Of a DNA stretch of 9,205 bases, positions 1-6,252 are shown in pieces. The notes under the pieces were generated by a model that did no database searches, was not told where the DNA came from, and saw nothing but the letters and a program-made list of their open reading frames with translations. The position numbers and the translations under genes are program-made. Position 1 is the stretch's first letter. Each line of letters starts with the position of its first letter. Origin of the DNA: Rickettsiales bacterium (GTDB lineage Bacteria; Pseudomonadota; Alphaproteobacteria; Rickettsiales; UBA3002); the NCBI GenBank assembly GCA_027489915.1, contig JAIXZB010000047.1, positions 1 to 9,205 of the forward strand, given 5' to 3'.

Positions 1-694
1 CCCGTCGAATCACGACTTCCACAGGGTCTGCAAGTTTTGCATCTGGCACTTCACTCACCACCACCACAGCAATTTCATCCGTGCCATACGATTCAAGCAG
101 CGGCTTCAAATATTCATATTTCACTGTCAGCGCATTATCACGGTCCACAATCGCCCGTTCTTTCGGATCACCACTCGGAATAAGCAGCGCACCTTTGCCA
201 ATGCCAAACCCTGCCTCACGCCACATTTCAAAGGTGGGGTTGGTTTTCACATCCCATACCACCGGCTCCACCCCATTAAAAAACACCGGCAGCACTAAAA
301 TCGCCCGCCGTGGTTTTTCTGCCAGCAGCTTCGCATCATCCACCTGCTCCCCGTAAGCCTCACGAATGGGCGTATCCTGCACACTCACCCGCACCTTAGC
401 ATAATACACATCATTCAGCCGCGTCTCCTCAAGCACCGTTGCCCCCCGCACCAAAGGCAGCATCGAGGTGGCATCGAGCGTTTTCAAATACTCCTGCGCC
501 TTCGCAGGGTTAAGGGTTCTCGCCACTTTTCCAATCGCCTGCGCCTTGGCAAGTGTCATCGCCCGCTCGCGCTCCGCCTCGCGCCCACCGCCGCTGGCCT
601 GCGTCAGCACCACCACTTCATGCAATGCTGCATGGGCAGGCATACATGCACTCACCCACACCACCATCAGCAATGATTGCCAAAACCTCTTCAC
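1..694 (-). CDS. Exported DUF2066-like protein (3' end beyond window)
   Basis: Read from a GTG start at 694-692, 231 codons are visible and the frame is still open at the window edge, so the C-terminus is missing. An AAGAGG Shine-Dalgarno lies about 9 nt upstream. Residues 1-22 look like a secretion signal: MKRFWQ, a hydrophobic run, then an AHA cleavage motif at 20-22. Next comes an alanine- and charge-rich helical stretch (about 38-75), a strand-rich segment with the YYAKVRVSV block (about 97-105), and after residue 130 the ILVLPVF segment, followed by VVWD and FEMWREA. That order matches DUF2066 proteins, where a conserved LVLPV...LW...NPW-like stretch follows a helical N-terminus. No enzymatic role is established for the family. 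It is divergent from purM with only 42 bp between the starts, an arrangement I associate with alphaproteobacteria. The family call rests on motif resemblance only. Confidence 0.72.
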   Translation of the reverse strand, partial: MKRFWQSLLMVVWVSACMPAHAALHEVVVLTQASGGGREAERERAMTLAKAQAIGKVARTLNPAKAQEYLKTLDATSMLPLVRGATVLEETRLNDVYYAKVRVSVQDTPIREAYGEQVDDAKLLAEKPRRAILVLPVFFNGVEPVVWDVKTNPTFEMWREAGFGIGKGALLIPSGDPKERAIVDRDNALTVKYEYLKPLLESYGTDEIAVVVVSEVPDAKLADPVEVVIRR

Positions 695-736
695 TCGCGT
701 ATTCCTCTTTGCAAACAACTCACATCCTACTGCAAT

Positions 737-1816
737 ATGACCCCTAAGAGCAACTCCATTACCCACGTCAGTGACGATGCCTATGCACAAGCAGGCGTCA
801 GCATCGAAGCTGGCAACAGCCTTATCGAACGCATTAAGCCTGCCGCAAAAGCCACCATGCGTAAAGGCGTCATGGGCGGCCTGGGTGGCTTTGGTGCATT
901 GTTCGATATCAAAGCGCTGGGCATGAAAGACCCTCTGCTCGTCTCCACCACCGATGGGGTAGGCACCAAACTCAAACTCGCCCAGGAAACAGGAAACCAC
1001 GCCACCATCGGCATCGATCTGGTCGCCATGTGCGTCAACGACCTGATTGTGCAAGGCGCAACGCCACTTTATTTCCTCGATTACTTCGCCACCGGAAAAC
1101 TGCATGTGGATGAAGCCACCACCATTATAAACAGCATCGCCGAAGGCTGTAGCCAAGCAGGCTGCGCCCTCGTTGGGGGTGAAACCGCCGAAATGCCAGG
1201 CATGTATAAAAACGGCGAATACGACCTCGCAGGCTTCGCCGTCGGCGCAGTCGAGCGCGATGCATTACTGCCAAGCAAAACTGTAAAAGCTGGCGATGTA
1301 TTACTCGCCCTCGCCTCCAGCGGCATCCACAGCAACGGCTACTCCCTAGTGCGCAAAATCATCGCTGATGGGGAATTTTTACTCAATGAGCCTTGCCCGT
1401 TCGAGCATACTGCGCCCACACTTGGCGAAGCCCTCCTCACCCCCACCCGCATCTATGTCAAACCCATCCTCAAATCGCTAGCCAAACATCACATCAAAGC
1501 CATGGCGCATATCACAGGCGGTGGCATTACCGAAAACCTGCCCCGCGTCCTGCCCGAATCGCTAGCCGCCCACATTGATACCTCCGCGTGGGAACTCCCG
1601 CCCGTATTCGCATGGCTCCGCCAGAAAGCGAGCCTATCACTCCCCATCCTGCGCCGCACCTTCAATTGCGGCTTAGGTATGATTCTGATCGTCAGCGCCG
1701 AACATGCAGATGCCGCAACCGCACTGCTGCAAAAAGAAGGCGAAACCATCTACCGCATCGGCAGCCTGAAGAAGCGCGAAGACAAAGCCGTCATCTACAG
1801 CGATTCCGCCGCGTGA
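737..1816 (+). CDS. purM: Phosphoribosylformylglycinamidine cyclo-ligase (AIR synthetase)
   Basis: This enzyme closes FGAM to AIR using ATP, the fifth step of de novo purine synthesis, in the cytoplasm. From ATG 737 it is 359 residues, slightly longer than the usual ~345. Family blocks are in order: YAQAGVSIEAGN (16-27), the STTDGVGTKLKLA nucleotide/FGAM-binding segment (70-82), NDLIVQGATPLYFLDY (101-116), VGGETAEMPGMY (146-157), SSGIHSNGYSLVRK (194-207), the glycine-rich ITGGGITENLPR (259-270) and the C-terminal FNCGLGM (309-315). An in-frame ATG at 677 would add 20 residues unlike any PurM N-terminus and would overlap the divergent gene, so 737 is preferred. No clear Shine-Dalgarno precedes 737, and I see no convincing promoter in the 42-bp divergent spacer (695-736). 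Its stop overlaps the purN start (TGATG), implying translational coupling. Confidence 0.97.
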   Translation: MTPKSNSITHVSDDAYAQAGVSIEAGNSLIERIKPAAKATMRKGVMGGLGGFGALFDIKALGMKDPLLVSTTDGVGTKLKLAQETGNHATIGIDLVAMCVNDLIVQGATPLYFLDYFATGKLHVDEATTIINSIAEGCSQAGCALVGGETAEMPGMYKNGEYDLAGFAVGAVERDALLPSKTVKAGDVLLALASSGIHSNGYSLVRKIIADGEFLLNEPCPFEHTAPTLGEALLTPTRIYVKPILKSLAKHHIKAMAHITGGGITENLPRVLPESLAAHIDTSAWELPPVFAWLRQKASLSLPILRRTFNCGLGMILIVSAEHADAATALLQKEGETIYRIGSLKKREDKAVIYSDSAA

Positions 1817-2394
1817 TGCCGCGCACACGTATCGCCGTTCTCGTCTCAGGCCGTGGCAGCAACCTGCAAGCCCTCATCGATGCCGCACGCAGCGATGATT
1901 TCCCCGCCACCATCGCCCTAGTGCTCTCCAACAAACAAGACGCCTACGCGCTGAAGCGCGCAAGCGATGCGGGTATTGCAACCGAAGTAATCCTGCACAC
2001 ACCCTACGCAACACGCGAAGCATTCGATGCCGCCATGCACGAAACACTCCTCGCCCACCGCATTGAGTTTATTTGCTTGGCAGGCTTCATGCGCATCCTT
2101 AGCCCGTGGTTTGTGGAAGCGTGGCAGGGCCGCATGATAAATATCCACCCCTCACTCCTTCCCAAATTCAAAGGCCTCGATACCCACGCGCGCGCTATCA
2201 AAGCTGGCGAAACCGAACATGGCTGCACCATCCACTGGGTCACGCCCGAACTCGATTCCGGCGCCATCATCGCCCAAGCACGCATACCCATTCTCGAAAA
2301 TGATACTGCCGAGTCCCTAGGCGCACGTGTGCTCGCAGAAGAAAACCTGCTCTACCCCACAACCCTAAAATCGCTGATGAAAAAAACTAACTAA
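1816..2394 (+). CDS. purN: Phosphoribosylglycinamide formyltransferase
   Basis: PurN transfers a formyl group from 10-formyl-tetrahydrofolate to GAR, the third step of purine synthesis. The protein has 192 residues, within the 190-215 range of the family. The N-terminal VLVSGRGSNLQAL loop (8-20) binds the GAR phosphate. FICLAGFMRIL (85-95) and INIHPSLLPKFKG (109-120 region) follow. The catalytic set is present: N109, H111 and D147 correspond to E. coli N106, H108 and D144, and GCTIHWV (136-142) sits at the expected place. The ATG overlaps the purM stop by one base, so translation is probably reinitiated from purM. The same frame is open upstream to 1588, but the extra residues lie inside purM and do not resemble PurN. 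The 3' end overlaps the convergent gene by 8 bp. Confidence 0.97.
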   Translation: MPRTRIAVLVSGRGSNLQALIDAARSDDFPATIALVLSNKQDAYALKRASDAGIATEVILHTPYATREAFDAAMHETLLAHRIEFICLAGFMRILSPWFVEAWQGRMINIHPSLLPKFKGLDTHARAIKAGETEHGCTIHWVTPELDSGAIIAQARIPILENDTAESLGARVLAEENLLYPTTLKSLMKKTN

Positions 2395-3235
2395 GCGCAG
2401 GAGCACCTGCACGTGCTGGCGCAGCAGGCGGTGTCGCCTGCGAAGGAAGTGAACCTAAATTGCCATTGCTTGGCTGTGACTGCTCTGCCGTTTGCGTAAT
2501 CCCCGCACCAAATAACATCGTAAGCAGCGCCATTACAATCTGCGCAAACATATCGTTCGAATTTTGCGGCTGCTGTGCATTTCCAGATCCCCCAGCACTA
2601 CGTTGCGCAGGCGCAGGTGTTCTTCCACCCGTCATTACATTCCCCGTTCCTGCCGCAGCAGAGGGCGAGGTCGTTGTTGCAGGGGTAGTTGAAGGCGATG
2701 TTGTAGAAGGCGTTGCACCCGCAACCTGCGTCAGTGCTGCCGTTCCACCCGTTGGCGTACGGCGCGTACCGTCAATAGAAGAAGGGTTTTCAAAGGCCAT
2801 CTGAACCCCTCGCGCAATCACCTGCGGTGTAAACGTGCGCTGCATAGGCCCCGCACCATTTTCCATAAGTCCTTTAGCCTGAATAATTTTTGCCATCAGC
2901 ACAGGATCATTCAAATCGAGCCGCGAGGTGGCACTCACCCCCACATGACGCTCCATGTGTGCAATGTAGTTACCCGTATTATTTTCCGAAGGCGGCGCCC
3001 AACGATGAATCATGCCTTGCAGCGTATTGATACCATAAGCCGACTCATAGCGGTGCAGTACTTCCACCGCCGCCTGCACACCTTGCTCGGGCGTTGCAAA
3101 CCGAATAAACCGTCCATCACTTCCCAACTGGCCTGGCCGATTACGATCCGCCCGCCAATCAATATTACCAATATTGTTATTGCGCTCGCCTCGCGGCGCA
3201 TTCGGATTCCCAAACTGTGTATTGCCTAACGACAA
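2387..3235 (-). CDS. Phage structural protein P5/lysozyme-like domain protein with low-complexity tail
   Basis: The protein has 282 residues and starts at TTG 3235-3233. The only in-frame upstream codons before a TAG are ATT GGG AGT AAA TAT, so the TTG with GGGAG 7 nt upstream is the natural start. The N-terminal ~150 residues carry RGERNNNIGNIDW (15-27), a GRFIRFATPEQGVQAA block (41-56), GINTLQGMIHRWAPPSENNT (68-87) and YIAHMERHVGV (90-100). This is the pattern of phage 'structural protein P5' or lysozyme-like proteins that begin R-G-x-R-N-N-N-P-G-N-I and contain RWAPP-x-EN-x-T. Family function is uncertain; a virion-associated cell-wall role is often assumed. Residues ~157-227 are Ala/Thr/Pro/Ser/Gly/Gln-rich linker. 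Residues ~229-247 (DMFAQIVMALLTMLFGAGI) are hydrophobic and could span or enter a membrane, and a Pro/Ala tail follows. There is no N-terminal signal peptide. It lies alone among housekeeping genes, suggesting a domesticated phage gene. Its 3' end overlaps purN. Confidence 0.75.
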   Translation of the reverse strand: MSLGNTQFGNPNAPRGERNNNIGNIDWRADRNRPGQLGSDGRFIRFATPEQGVQAAVEVLHRYESAYGINTLQGMIHRWAPPSENNTGNYIAHMERHVGVSATSRLDLNDPVLMAKIIQAKGLMENGAGPMQRTFTPQVIARGVQMAFENPSSIDGTRRTPTGGTAALTQVAGATPSTTSPSTTPATTTSPSAAAGTGNVMTGGRTPAPAQRSAGGSGNAQQPQNSNDMFAQIVMALLTMLFGAGITQTAEQSQPSNGNLGSLPSQATPPAAPARAGAPALS

Positions 3236-3242
3236 ATATTTA

Positions 3243-3247
3243 CTCCC
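3243..3247 (-). promoter_or_regulatory. Shine-Dalgarno that fixes a TTG start
   Basis: On the minus strand GGGAG ends 7 nt before TTG 3235. No ATG or GTG exists in frame between the preceding TAG and the conserved domain, so this site is the main evidence for the non-ATG start of the phage-like gene. Confidence 0.6.
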
Positions 3248-3299
3248 AATCTATTTAGAGAATACCACCCAACCATGACGGTTTCATGACAACACCCAC

Positions 3300-3334
3300 A
3301 AAATAAAAAGGCCCCGCACGCATGCGAGGCCTTT
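3300..3334 (-). terminator. Intrinsic terminator of ndk
   Basis: On the minus strand, 22 nt after the ndk stop, AAAGGCC (3334-3328) pairs with GGCCTTT (3313-3307) around a GC-rich loop that can extend the stem. TTATTTT follows to 3300. A stem plus U-rich tail on this strand is a good Rho-independent terminator. It separates ndk from the next minus-strand gene, which must therefore have its own promoter in 3236-3299. I could not pick out a convincing -35/-10 pair there. Confidence 0.85.
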
Positions 3335-3356
3335 GTATTAAAGAGCTAAAACTGCC

Positions 3357-3779
3357 TTACGCAGCGATATCTTCTGCTTTGAAAAAGAAATCGATTTCGA
3401 TTTTCGCATTCTCCAAACTATCCGAACCATGCACCGTGTTGCGCTCGATAGACTCTGCAAATTCCTTACGAATGGTGCCAGGTTCAGCATTTGCTGGGTT
3501 GGTTGCACCCATCAATTCACGGTTTTTGGCCACGGCATCTTCACGCTCCAGCACCTGCACCACCACAGGGCCCGAAATCATGTAATCTACCAGTTCGCCA
3601 TAAAATGGGCGCTCTTTATGCACTGCATAAAACTGCTCTGCCTGCGCGCGCGAAAGGCGCAAGCGGCGCTGGCCAATAATGCGAAAGCCCGCTTCTTCAA
3701 ACATCGCATTTACTTTACCCGTCAAGTTACGAGCCGTTGCATCAGGTTTCAAAATCGAAAGGGTACGTTCGAGCGCCAT
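3357..3779 (-). CDS. ndk: Nucleoside diphosphate kinase
   Basis: Ndk moves the terminal phosphate from an NTP (usually ATP) to an NDP through a phosphohistidine, balancing cytoplasmic NTP and dNTP pools. The 140-residue length is typical. It opens with ERTLSILKPDA (4-14), where K11 is the conserved active-site lysine. It then has the FRIIGQRRLRLSRAQAEQFY helix region, HKERPFYGELVDYMISGPVV (54-73), NRELMGATNPANAEPGTIR (86-104), and the active-site SIERNTVHGSDS (110-121) with the phosphorylated histidine at H117. AGGAG lies about 6 nt before the ATG. It is divergent from the OmpA-type lipoprotein gene across a 143-bp gap and is followed by an intrinsic terminator, so it is probably monocistronic. 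It is a complete, ordinary member with no missing residues. Confidence 0.98.
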   Translation of the reverse strand: MALERTLSILKPDATARNLTGKVNAMFEEAGFRIIGQRRLRLSRAQAEQFYAVHKERPFYGELVDYMISGPVVVQVLEREDAVAKNRELMGATNPANAEPGTIRKEFAESIERNTVHGSDSLENAKIEIDFFFKAEDIAA

Positions 3780-3851
3780 AGCGTTCTCCTACATATAAGT
3801 TAAATCGGGGCTGTATGTAGCAGGATTTGCCCCCCTCGCAAGCATTTTTTG

Positions 3852-3881
3852 TTTCGCACAAAACCCTTCCCTTTCGCACAA
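3852..3881. repeat. Two direct repeats TTTCGCACAA, 20-bp period
   Basis: TTTCGCACAA occurs at 3852-3861 and again at 3872-3881, exactly 20 bp apart (about two helical turns). Both lie in the gap between the divergent ndk and lipoprotein genes, about 40-70 bp before the lipoprotein ATG. The spacing suits binding of two protein subunits on one DNA face, so an operator or activator site is possible. I do not recognise the motif as that of a known regulator. It could also be chance similarity in a C-rich stretch. Confidence 0.4.
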
Positions 3882-3922
3882 CCCCCTGCTAGCTTCGCTC
3901 TCAATCAACAACGTTACAAAAA

Positions 3923-4756
3923 ATGAACTCTCGGCTCGTATCCTTCATTCTATTAGCAGCACTCTGCGCCTGCGACACCACCGCGTCGCTCGTGCAACTG
4001 CGCCATGCGCCCGTTGCCCCCACACCTTATACCGCCGCCCTCGCCGATGGCTACCGCGCCTACGCCGAAGACCAGCTCGCACGCTACGATTGGTGGTCAT
4101 CCAAATTCTTTGCCGATAAAGGCCTCACCATTGCAAATGGGTTCGAAGCCGCACCCGAAGACCCCAAACAGTGGGATATCAGCGCAGGCGAGCTTCCCGA
4201 GCTGATAAAAGCCCGCAAAGCCCTGCTCGAAGCGGTGAACGACACCACCAAAACCACTAAACCCAAAACCGCCGCAAATGCTGTGGTCGCCTATGATTGC
4301 TGGGTCGAAAACATGGATGATGGCTGGCAAAACCCCAAAATCGAACAGTGCCGTGATCAACTCTTCACAGCACTCGGAAAATTAGCTGCCCCAGCGGCTT
4401 CTGTCGAAACAAGCGCACCCCTCATCAGCTCCTCGCTCGTGCTCTATTTTCCCTTCGATAGCATCCATCTGGAAGGCGCATTCCTTAAGCAAATGCAGTC
4501 ACTTATCGAAAGCTTGAAAGCCAATCCCAAATCCCAACTCGTCATTAACGGCCATGCCGACCGCGCAGGCGATGATACCTACAACCTAGAACTTTCCGCC
4601 AAACGTGCCGAATATATCGAGTCCCTGCTCGTGGCAGCAGGACTCTCCAAAAACCGCATCACCTACTATGCCTTCGGCGAAACCGATCCCGCCATCACAA
4701 CCCCCGACAACACCCGCGAACCCGCCAACCGCCGTGTAGAAATATTCTTAGAATAA
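3923..4756 (+). CDS. OmpA-family lipoprotein (peptidoglycan-binding)
   Basis: The protein has 277 residues. The N-terminus has a short hydrophobic signal ending in a lipobox-like LCAC with the likely lipidated cysteine at C17, so it should be an envelope lipoprotein. Residues ~36-150 form a helical region with YRAYAEDQLARYDWW (44-58), FFADKG and AYDCWVE...CRDQ (124-144). I associate this with an alphaproteobacterial group of OmpA-like proteins of unknown function. Residues ~170-277 are the OmpA C-terminal domain: LVLYFPFDS, VINGHADRAGDDTYN, LSAKRAEYIES, and NRITYYAFGETDP ending in NRRVEIFL. D213 and R228, 15 residues apart, match the pair that binds diaminopimelate in OmpA-like domains, so it likely tethers the outer membrane to peptidoglycan. 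Shine-Dalgarno is poor. It differs from typical Pal in its extra ~130-residue N-terminal region. Confidence 0.92.
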   Translation: MNSRLVSFILLAALCACDTTASLVQLRHAPVAPTPYTAALADGYRAYAEDQLARYDWWSSKFFADKGLTIANGFEAAPEDPKQWDISAGELPELIKARKALLEAVNDTTKTTKPKTAANAVVAYDCWVENMDDGWQNPKIEQCRDQLFTALGKLAAPAASVETSAPLISSSLVLYFPFDSIHLEGAFLKQMQSLIESLKANPKSQLVINGHADRAGDDTYNLELSAKRAEYIESLLVAAGLSKNRITYYAFGETDPAITTPDNTREPANRRVEIFLE

Positions 4757-4783
4757 AGAAATTATACTAATTCCACAGAACCA

Positions 4784-4906
4784 AATTACGAAGAGTGCAC
4801 CAGATGCTAGGAGTGCCTGCCATTTTTAGGCGGCTGAGTGTAGCAGCGCTACATGATGACGCATAAAAAGGGACACGACGCCGCAGATGGTGTGCTATGC
4901 GTAATT
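4784..4906. repeat. Structured dispersed repeat, copy A
   Basis: This 123-bp palindromic unit lies between the lipoprotein and 411-aa genes. The outer stem is 4784-4802 with 4888-4906: AATTACG pairs with CGTAATT, then A·G, A-T, G·A (4793/4897), A-T, G-C, two G·T pairs and C-G, A-T, C-G, C-G, A-T. The inner stem is 4820-4834 with 4858-4872: a TTTTTA/TAAAAA core, then G·A (4829/4863), G-C, C-G, G-C. The central hairpin TGTAGC-AGC-GCTACA is at 4839-4853, almost exactly mid-element. Constant blocks shared with copy C are CTAGGAG (4807-4813), GTGTAGCAGCGCTACAT (4838-4854), ACGACG and GCTATGC (4894-4900). No transposase, coding frame or target duplication is seen. Orientation of any transcript is unknown. 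Confidence 0.85.
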
Positions 4907-4985
4907 GTGCATAGCTCAGCCGTAAGCCATGCGCCTGTCACACAATCTTCATCCTTCTCCATTAGTTAGCACGGCCCATATCGGC

Positions 4986-4991
4986 TATACT
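4986..4991 (+). promoter_or_regulatory. Possible -10 element TATACT
   Basis: TATACT lies 10 bp before the ATG of the 411-aa gene. A transcript starting about 7 nt downstream would be nearly leaderless, which fits the absence of a Shine-Dalgarno there. The -35 is not convincing: TTAGTT at 4962-4967 with an 18-bp spacer is the nearest candidate. Low confidence. Confidence 0.3.
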
Positions 4992-5001
4992 GACCGTAAC
5001 A

Positions 5002-6237
5002 ATGCAGGCAAGCATCGCACATACTGGCACCCCGCCAGAGAACACCTCCGCCGAGGCCACACCTCAGGCGGCCACAAACGTAATGCCCGCAGCACCCAAT
5101 CCGCCACACGCCACCTCAGGTTCCAACCTCGCCCCCACCTCCGAATTCGCGCGCTATGTACTGCTCGCACTACCCGCCCGCTACACCATTCGCGGCCTGT
5201 TCGGCAAAGAACACCCAGGCATTCTCTACACCAACACCGGCATCGGTATTGGCTCTGCCGTGCTCAGCACCACCTACAGCAACATGGTAAAATCCGATAT
5301 CATGAACCTGTTTTCCGAAGCCGTCGGATTCGAGCATAATAAACCCCACGCCAGCATCACCATGAAGGATTTGCGGCAAAGCGAAAACCGCATTGTCGCC
5401 AAAACGCTCGAGAATTGGAACGCCAAAACCACCACGCGCCTTCTCACCGATGCATTGTTTTTCGTCGCACCCTTGCTCAATCTGTTTCCCAAACTACGTC
5501 CATTCCTGCAGGCAGAAAACCGCATCGAACGCATGGGCGATTTCGCCCTCGGCGTCAAAGGCGTGCAGCTCTTTGCCGAAACATGGAAGCGCCAACCCAC
5601 ATTATTCGAACATATCACCGCGCTGGTGAACAATAAAATCAATCCCAAAAACGGGCTAGGTCAGGCCATCACGGTCGGCGAGGTATTCGATTTATACCAG
5701 CATTACCATTTCCAGTTTAACCCACAAAAAGCATTCACCAATGTGTTCGATAACGACACGGGCGAAACCCATACATGGTCAGGTGGCAAACCCGTATTCG
5801 ACCGCATGACCGAACTGCTCAACCTCACCTATTCCTACAAACACGCAACCAGTCTGGATCCCAAAACAGGCGAGCCAATACGCGCAGCCAATTTCACCCT
5901 GCCCAAATTCATCTACCTGCTCGGCAACGACATGATAGACCCCGCCAAGCCCGAACAAACCCTCATGTATATCGAACTTGCAAGCACCCACGGCATGGAA
6001 GCCGTAAAATCAGCCCGTCAACTGCTCGCACAAGGCCAAACCATCGCACAAATAACCGAACGCTTCCCCGTCACCATCAACACCACCCGCTCCACACCCG
6101 AAACGCTGGCACCCACCACCAGCAAAAAAGGTACCAAACCCATCGCCGAAGAGGTGCCCCCAAGCGTACTCGAACCCATAGAGCGCAGCTCCACAGGCAC
6201 CTTAGTGAGCAACGAGCAGTCACGGGCACTCGCTTAA
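5002..6237 (+). CDS. Unrecognised 411-aa protein with disordered ends
   Basis: I do not recognise this protein. It is clearly coding: a long frame, the same C-ending codon preference as purM, and a patterned amino-acid sequence. Residues 1-47 and ~361-411 are Ala/Pro/Thr/Ser-rich and probably disordered. The core (48-360) looks folded, with an aromatic and basic start (FARYVLLALPARYTIRGLFG, 49-68), a Gly/Ile/Thr stretch (~73-92, GILYTNTGIGIGSAV) and a hydrophobic segment (~147-162, LLTDALFFVAPLLNLF) that might contact a membrane. Several amphipathic helical blocks follow, including FALGVKGVQLFAETW and VGEVFDLYQHYHFQF. There is no N-terminal signal peptide, no catalytic motif I can name, and no Cys-rich or repeat architecture. 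ATG 5002 has no Shine-Dalgarno; a later in-frame M at residue 28 is possible. It follows repeat copy A and converges with the tadG-like gene, 15 bp away. Confidence 0.8.
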   Translation: MQASIAHTGTPPENTSAEATPQAATNVMPAAPNPPHATSGSNLAPTSEFARYVLLALPARYTIRGLFGKEHPGILYTNTGIGIGSAVLSTTYSNMVKSDIMNLFSEAVGFEHNKPHASITMKDLRQSENRIVAKTLENWNAKTTTRLLTDALFFVAPLLNLFPKLRPFLQAENRIERMGDFALGVKGVQLFAETWKRQPTLFEHITALVNNKINPKNGLGQAITVGEVFDLYQHYHFQFNPQKAFTNVFDNDTGETHTWSGGKPVFDRMTELLNLTYSYKHATSLDPKTGEPIRAANFTLPKFIYLLGNDMIDPAKPEQTLMYIELASTHGMEAVKSARQLLAQGQTIAQITERFPVTINTTRSTPETLAPTTSKKGTKPIAEEVPPSVLEPIERSSTGTLVSNEQSRALA

Positions 6238-6252
6238 TACAAGCCCATACCC

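Noticed and set aside
677..736. 20-codon upstream extension of purM from ATG 677
   Set aside because: The added residues do not resemble a PurM N-terminus and overlap the start and signal peptide of the divergent gene. ATG 737 gives a normal-length protein.
1588..1815. Upstream in-frame extension of purN
   Set aside because: It lies wholly within purM, is Arg/His/Pro-rich out-of-frame sequence, and PurN homology starts exactly at 1816.
3814..3841. Possible ndk promoter (TTGCGA, 16-bp spacer, TACATA on the minus strand)
   Set aside because: The -10 matches the consensus at only three positions; the real promoter cannot be chosen from sequence alone.
4762..4768. TATACT at 4763-4768 as a promoter driving transcription of repeat A
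   Set aside because: The hexamer is good, but nothing resembling a -35 lies 16-18 bp upstream, so it is too weak to annotate.
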